Shown here: positions 15,536-18,699 of the stretch, piece after piece
Position numbering within the stretch: position 1 is the stretch's first letter
Layout of the letters: each line of letters begins with the position of its first letter
Assembly (NCBI GenBank): GCA_946187095.1
Contig: CAMHPW010000004.1
Coordinates: forward strand, 1 to 18,699
Reading direction: 5' to 3'
Source: an uncultured Clostridia bacterium
GTDB lineage: Bacteria; Bacillota; Clostridia; Oscillospirales; Acutalibacteraceae
Length of the DNA stretch: 18,699 nucleotides
Translations under genes and position numbers: made by a program
The notes under the pieces: model-generated
The model's input: the letters and a program-made list of their open reading frames with translations, nothing else
What the model was told of the DNA's origin: nothing
Databases searched by the model: none

Positions 15536-16175
15536 TTGATAGTTTCAGCCTTTCACTTATTTCTTTGAGTTCGCTTGCGGATTTTTGGGGATCGGGGCTT
15601 TTCATTATCGCTGAAACCACGCATATTCCCGAAATGCCCGTATTTTCAAGTATATTGCAGTTGTCTTTGTTAAGACCGCCTATGGCATTTACAGGCACAT
15701 TAACCGCACGGCATATATCTTTGAGAGTGTCAACAGACGTCAGAACTGTTTTGACCTTTGTAGTCGTGGGATATATCGCCCCTACTCCGAGATAATCCGC
15801 ACCGTTTTTCACGGCTTCCAAAGCCTGTTCGACAGTCTTTGTCGTTGCACCGATTATCATGTTGTCACCGACAATTTTCCTTGCCGTATTCACGGGCATA
15901 TCGCTCTGACCGAGATGAACGCCCTCCGCATTTATCGCCATGGCAACATAAATTCTGTCGTCAATTATCAAGGGAACACCGTATTTTGCGGAAATTTCAT
16001 GCACCTTTTCCGCAAGGTGCATATATTCTCTTGTTGACTTGTTTTTTTCACGGAGCTGTATGATAGTTACACCCCCTGAAAGTGCCTGTTCCACTTTATA
16101 CAGAAATACATTTTCTTCAAGTCCTGTACTGTCCGTGATAAAATAAAGAGTTGTATCAAATTTTTTCAACTGCAC
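15531..16175 (-). CDS. thiE: Thiamin-phosphate synthase ThiE
   Basis: A 214-residue TIM-barrel enzyme that couples HMP-PP with thiazole phosphate to give thiamin phosphate and pyrophosphate. Family segments in order are IIQLREKN, PLIIDDRIYVA, GVHLGQSDMP, IIGATTKT, YLGVGAIYPTTTK and NAIGGLNKDN, covering both the pyrophosphate and the thiazole-phosphate sites. The first codon is GTG at 16175, only 3 bases after GGAGG; an in-frame TTG at 16169 has 9-base spacing and is a possible alternative. The gene overlaps the end of thiM by 20 bp, so it is probably translated by coupling. Its stop codon lies within the end of a MITE-like repeat, so the last residues may differ from relatives. Confidence 0.95.
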   Translation of the reverse strand: MQLKKFDTTLYFITDSTGLEENVFLYKVEQALSGGVTIIQLREKNKSTREYMHLAEKVHEISAKYGVPLIIDDRIYVAMAINAEGVHLGQSDMPVNTARKIVGDNMIIGATTKTVEQALEAVKNGADYLGVGAIYPTTTKVKTVLTSVDTLKDICRAVNVPVNAIGGLNKDNCNILENTGISGICVVSAIMKSPDPQKSASELKEISERLKLSI

Positions 16176-16971
16176 ATTCCTCCGAGTTCATATATTTTTC
16201 AATATCGTCATTTTTCAAAAGAGAAAGTGAATTAAGAAGGGCAGTGTAAAAACTTCCCGTTCCCTCTGCATGAAAAGCAAGTTCTCCGCATATTCCCATT
16301 ACAGTGCAGGCTGTAACAGATGCACAAAAGCCGTCTGCCACTGAAAGATATACTGCCGTCAAAGCTCCCTGCATACAGCCTGTGCCTGTTATTTCCGCAA
16401 GTCGTGGAGTGCCGTTGTGAATATATGCAACTCTTTTACCGTCTGTGACAATATCCGTTTTACCGCTTGCAAGGATAACTGTATTGTATTTTTGTGAAGC
16501 GGATACGGCTGAATCAAGTGTTTTCTGAAGGGTTGCGGAGCTGTGGGAATCCACTCCAGCACTTCTGTATGTTTCATCTGACAATGCACATATTTCCGAG
16601 TAATTCCCTTTTATGACATTTGGGATATATGAATCAAGCAGTTCGTGTATATAATTTCTTCTGAGCTGTGAGCATGATATTCCCACAATATCGAGCACTG
16701 ACGGTATATGATATTTTTTTGCGGTATCGGAAGATATTTTTATGGACTCCATACGCACATCTGTTATATTTGCTATATTCAGCATAAGTGCAGATGCAGT
16801 TGCAGTTATTTCCGCCACCTCAAGAGGATGTTCAGCCATTATAGGTCTTGCCCCTGCCGAAAGCACCGCATTGGCACACTGATTTATTGATATGGGATTG
16901 GTAATGCAGTGTATCAGTGGATTTTTTGCATATACACTGCTTCTTATACCGTTGATTTCAACTGCATTCAT
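16156..16971 (-). CDS. thiM: Hydroxyethylthiazole kinase ThiM
   Basis: A 271-residue ribokinase-fold enzyme that phosphorylates 4-methyl-5-hydroxyethylthiazole, allowing salvaged thiazole to enter thiamin synthesis. Diagnostic segments are NPLIHCITNPISINQCANA, GARPIMAEHP, VIKGNYSEI and GTGCMQGAL, with the catalytic cysteine in the last one. The start overlaps the thiW stop by 4 bp (ATGA), and the 3' end overlaps thiE by 20 bp, so all three are tightly coupled. A weak ribosome site AAAGG lies 10 bases upstream. Pairing with ThiW suggests that the cell imports the thiazole that this kinase uses. Length and motifs are normal. Confidence 0.96.
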   Translation of the reverse strand: MNAVEINGIRSSVYAKNPLIHCITNPISINQCANAVLSAGARPIMAEHPLEVAEITATASALMLNIANITDVRMESIKISSDTAKKYHIPSVLDIVGISCSQLRRNYIHELLDSYIPNVIKGNYSEICALSDETYRSAGVDSHSSATLQKTLDSAVSASQKYNTVILASGKTDIVTDGKRVAYIHNGTPRLAEITGTGCMQGALTAVYLSVADGFCASVTACTVMGICGELAFHAEGTGSFYTALLNSLSLLKNDDIEKYMNSEECAVEKI

Positions 16972-17702
16972 TGAACATCAGCCTTTACATTTTTACTTTG
17001 GAGAATTTTAACTATGTAATATACCATACCTGCAAGAATGAAAGCCCCCATAGATGAAAAAGCAATGATTGTCCAGAGTGTAGAACCGATATTGAAAATG
17101 CTTGTCAGTATGCTTATCACAAGATAGGCAATGACACCAAAAGCACAAATAGACAAGGCATTTCCGAGTATTCCACTGTTATCGTCATAGGCTTTTGTGT
17201 TGAGCATATTCTGGAATTTTTTCAACAGACCTGCACTCGCCAATTTTTTGAGGAAAACGAATGCAATGCTTCCTCCGATGAGAGTTCCACATATGAATGA
17301 CGGTACATAAAAGAGCCATGTAAGACCTGTTTTGCCCCATATGAACGTCATAACGGGATAAGATGCTATTGCACCTATTATTCCTGTGCCGATAATTTCG
17401 CCCAAAACGGCAAATATTATCTTGCCCTTTGAAAGCCTGTAAAAAACTCCCGACAAAAAAGCACCGAATACTGCTCCTGTCAGAGCAAGCGGAGGTATAC
17501 CCATAACAGTCATGCGGATGATGCCTATTGCAGTTGCACAGGCAAGCGAATACCACGGACCTAAAAGCACCGAACAGGTTATGTTGATAAAATGAGCCAT
17601 TGGACACATTCCCTCAAAGCGAAGTATAGGAGATATTACCACTCCCAGAGCTACCATAAATGCCATGACTGCCAGATTCAAAATATTGCTTTTGTGTTTC
17701 AT
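16968..17702 (-). CDS. thiW: ThiW, thiazole-specific S component of an ECF transporter, with extra C-terminal membrane region
   Basis: A 244-residue integral membrane protein. The first ~165 residues match ThiW: MCPMAHFINITCSVLLGPWY, then IGIIRMTVMG and GAVFGAFLSGVFYRLSKG, followed by further hydrophobic helices. ThiW is the substrate-binding subunit for a thiamin thiazole precursor and works with a shared energising module (EcfT and EcfA subunits), none of which is encoded here. After a hydrophilic linker (about 165-185) two more hydrophobic segments follow; to my knowledge ThiW usually ends near residue 165-170, so this is an extension. The ATG at 17702 is preceded by AGAAGGAA at about 7 bases; the longer frame from 17756 has no ribosome site and adds a charged peptide. 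First gene of the riboswitch-controlled operon; its stop overlaps the thiM start. Confidence 0.92.
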   Translation of the reverse strand: MKHKSNILNLAVMAFMVALGVVISPILRFEGMCPMAHFINITCSVLLGPWYSLACATAIGIIRMTVMGIPPLALTGAVFGAFLSGVFYRLSKGKIIFAVLGEIIGTGIIGAIASYPVMTFIWGKTGLTWLFYVPSFICGTLIGGSIAFVFLKKLASAGLLKKFQNMLNTKAYDDNSGILGNALSICAFGVIAYLVISILTSIFNIGSTLWTIIAFSSMGAFILAGMVYYIVKILQSKNVKADVQ

Positions 17703-17732
17703 AAAAAAATTCCTTCTTTTCGTTAATTTATA

Positions 17733-17753
17733 CGGATATGAAAAAAATATCCG
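17733..17753 (-). other. Small hairpin in the thiW leader
   Basis: CGGATAT (17733-17739) and ATATCCG (17747-17753) form a perfect 7-bp stem with a 7-base A/T loop, about 30 bases before the thiW start codon. No T run follows on the minus strand, so it is not an obvious terminator. It may protect or expose the thiW ribosome site. Confidence 0.3.
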
Positions 17754-17765
17754 CACGGTCGGAAA

Positions 17766-17864
17766 TCAATTTTTCCCTCTCACGCCGAAACACGGCTTCC
17801 CATCGCAAAAAAAATCAACGAACACAAGGAGCTCCCCTTCTGTCCTGCAAGGATTTTTTCTCAT
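17766..17864 (-). CDS. Possible 32-residue leader peptide between riboswitch and thiW
   Basis: An ATG at 17864 directly follows a full-strength ribosome site, AAAGGAGGT, with a gap of only about one base, which is too short for efficient initiation. The frame stays open for 32 codons with three cysteines and two FF or FV pairs, and ends 63 bases before thiW. The same leader can fold AAGGA against TCCTT about 14 bases downstream, hiding this ribosome site. It may be a regulatory leader peptide, a relic of an earlier gene start, or chance. Confidence 0.2.
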   Translation of the reverse strand: MRKNPCRTEGELLVFVDFFCDGKPCFGVRGKN

Positions 17865-17890
17865 ACCTCCTTTAATTGCCTGAAAAAATG

Positions 17891-17928
17891 CATAAAATAA
17901 AGAGACACCCTAATACAGAATGTCCCTC
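17891..17928 (-). terminator. Intrinsic terminator of the TPP riboswitch expression platform
   Basis: On the minus strand GAGGGACA (17921-17928) pairs with TGTCTCTT (17901-17908 and the next base) with two G-U pairs, and TTTATTTTATG follows. It begins 16 bases after the aptamer. When TPP is bound the terminator should form and reduce expression of the thi operon. No single alternative antiterminator is obvious by eye. Confidence 0.6.
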
Positions 17929-17943
17929 AAAAATGCACTGTGT

Positions 17944-18032
17944 AACACTTCCTACGGCGGCATTATCCGCATCAGGTAAAAGGGTCGAAGTTCAAAAAAC
18001 TTCCTCTCAGCCTGTCTACAAGCTCCCCTGTT
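17944..18032 (-). ncRNA. TPP riboswitch aptamer (THI element) of the thi operon
   Basis: On the minus strand the conserved parts appear in order: AACAGGGGAGC, a P3 stem GCTTG-TAGA-CAGGC, the invariant CTGAGAGG, an optional P3a hairpin GAAGTT/GAACTTC, then GACCCTTTTACCTGATGCGG, ATAATGCCGCCGTAGGAAG and GTGTT, which closes P1 with AACA. The pyrimidine- and pyrophosphate-binding segments (CTGAGA; ACCTGAT; GGATAATGCC; GTAGGAA) are all present. It lies 240 bp upstream of thiW, with the terminator in between. TPP binding should turn off thiW-thiM-thiE-thiD-thiC. Confidence 0.96.
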
Positions 18033-18191
18033 TGTATGATTATTATGTTATGAAAAACATTCAAAATATAAAAATATATTCAAATTTTTATTAAAAAATG
18101 TTTTTCTTCGTTGTTCAATGCAGTTTAAGCTACATTTACTACAAATGGGTGTAACACGCACCCTCTATCCCATTTGATTGGGACTACTTAA
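18033..18191. other. Intergenic stretch with alternative hairpins, no gene
   Basis: No coding frame here looks real. On the minus strand the part nearest the riboswitch (18033-18110) is very A+T-rich and should hold the operon promoter, but I cannot choose one pair of boxes with confidence. At about 18143-18175 two overlapping inverted repeats compete: AAATGGG with CCCATTT, and GGGTG with CACCC nested inside and sharing three bases. They could form exclusive structures or simply be a palindromic relic. Confidence 0.3.
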
Positions 18192-18339
18192 AATAAAAAA
18201 TAATTATAACGATGAAAAAACATCGTGCGAAACAAGGTGTCCATATGACCTTGTACATTTTACACACAGGAGGAGCGGTGTTTCAGCTATCTTCCCCATG
18301 CAACCTGCAACATACAGTTCCTATGGGTTTGTTTCTTAT
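18192..18339 (-). ncRNA. Candidate free-standing small RNA, about 145 nt
   Basis: A near-consensus promoter on the minus strand predicts a transcript starting near 18339. It would contain a hairpin closed by CCCAT/ATGGG, a stretch with GGGGA and TCCTCC able to pair, a perfect stem ACAAGGT/ACCTTGT (18232-18238 and 18248-18254, 9-base loop), and a final stem ACGATG/CATCGT (18209-18214 and 18221-18226) followed by a U-rich tail. No open frame with a ribosome site is present on that strand. I could not match it to tmRNA, 6S, SRP, RNase P or a riboswitch class that I know. It could also be the leader of a lost gene. Confidence 0.45.
18209..18226 (-). terminator. Terminator-like hairpin at the end of the candidate small RNA
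   Basis: A 6-bp stem ACGATG/CATCGT has a six-base loop of T on the minus strand, and is followed by TATAATTATTTTTTATTTT. The stem is short and the T run is not immediate, so efficiency may be modest. Confidence 0.45.
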
Positions 18340-18345
18340 GATTTC

Positions 18346-18374
18346 ATTATACAATCTTATGAAAACATTTTCAA
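18346..18374 (-). promoter_or_regulatory. Strong promoter of the candidate small RNA
   Basis: A -35 box TTGAAA (18369-18374) and a perfect -10 box TATAAT (18346-18351) are separated by exactly 17 bp. It points leftward, away from the transposase remnant, and no protein gene follows closely. It is one of the best promoters in the window. Confidence 0.65.
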
Positions 18375-18447
18375 CCATTTTACGAAAAATTTACAAAAAA
18401 CATTTTTGATTAAAAGAATAGAATATTATAATATATTTTTGATATTT

Positions 18448-18699
18448 TTATTCACCATATCCTTTCAGACGATTGGTCGAACATATTGTTTTGCCGTCAA
18501 GCGATACTGTAAGTTTATCTGCTTTTTCAGGCATAAACGAATACACCCAATTCTTGAAACAATCATTGAGCGATTCCGGTTTTATCAGTTTCATCAGACA
18601 CAACAGCCAATAATAGCAGGGAATTCGCTCTATTTGGAATTTCTCCTTTAAAAATTCCTGTATTCTGTCGTTTTCCGCCCACTGGTGTATTTGACTGAT
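18448..18699 (-). pseudogene. ISAs1-family transposase fragment (truncated, runs off the right edge)
   Basis: The minus-strand frame is open from the window edge for 83 codons to a TAA at 18448. It reads HQWAENDRIQEFL, then IERIPCYYWLLCLMKLIKPESL and ends in LTVSLDGKTICSTNRLKGYGE. This is the characteristic N-terminal part of ISAs1 / H-repeat transposases, including the SLDGK segment that holds the first catalytic aspartate. Full-length members have about 370-390 residues and continue well beyond this point, but here the frame stops and no homologous sequence follows to the left. The gene is therefore broken and the element inactive, at least at this end. It has no start codon in the window. 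Its presence points to past mobile-element activity next to the thi operon. Confidence 0.75.

Noticed and set aside
17703..17756. An upstream start for thiW at 17756
   Set aside because: It adds a basic peptide without a ribosome site, while the ATG at 17702 has AGAAGGAA upstream and begins the conserved family sequence.
18192..18339. The small RNA as SRP RNA, 6S RNA, tmRNA or RNase P RNA
   Set aside because: The conserved SRP helix 8 (GGTCAGG with GGAAGCAG) is absent, the ends do not pair as in 6S RNA, and no tmRNA tag frame or RNase P core is visible.
18178..18651. A 157-codon plus-strand frame at the right end
   Set aside because: It lies antisense to the ISAs1 transposase fragment and to the candidate RNA, with no ribosome site and no protein-like composition.

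Overview
The window looks like a piece of a low-GC Firmicute chromosome. A Clostridia or Ruminococcus-like gut bacterium is my inference, from the A+T-rich sequence, strong purine-rich ribosome binding sites, consensus sigma-A-type promoters, a TPP riboswitch and a thiW-thiM-thiE-thiD-thiC operon. I cannot name a species. The left two thirds is accessory DNA and the right third is a metabolic locus.

Positions 1-2150 carry replication functions of a mobile element. The C-terminal part of a VapE/D5-like primase-helicase enters from the left edge. Behind it lies a 430-bp intergenic array with 13 copies of a 9-mer (GGTGAACAG or its complement CTGTTCACC), some spaced exactly 10 or 22 bp apart, flanking very A+T-rich DNA. 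This looks like an iteron-type origin. Positions 2150-2865 hold no convincing gene and look decayed.

Positions 2866-4535 hold a type IV AbiE-like toxin-antitoxin pair (DUF6088/AbiEi-like regulator and AbiEii-like nucleotidyltransferase, overlapping ATGA). Its promoter lies inside a perfect 42-bp palindrome. Converging on it with a 12-bp gap is a two-gene operon on the minus strand (12853 down to 4548). It encodes a RapA/DrmD-like SNF2 helicase and, 2 bp downstream, a 1578-residue protein with two complete GHKL (Hsp90/sacsin-like) ATPase modules and a C-terminal zinc-binding motif. The pairing, the AbiE neighbour and the mobile-element setting make this the best candidate for an undescribed anti-phage or anti-plasmid system in the window.

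Positions 13009-18032 hold the thiamin operon on the minus strand: TPP riboswitch and terminator, thiW (thiazole ECF transporter S component, with an unusual extra C-terminal membrane region), thiM, thiE, thiD, thiC, and a terminator. It combines HMP synthesis (ThiC, ThiD) with thiazole uptake and salvage (ThiW, ThiM), joined by ThiE; no thiazole-synthesis genes are present here. Two related MITE-like repeats sit in this operon, one between thiE and thiD and one between thiC and its terminator.

Positions 18190-18380 hold a candidate free-standing small RNA on the minus strand with a near-consensus promoter and a terminator-like hairpin. The right edge holds a broken ISAs1-family transposase fragment. 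No tRNA, rRNA, CRISPR array, integrase or relaxase was found.
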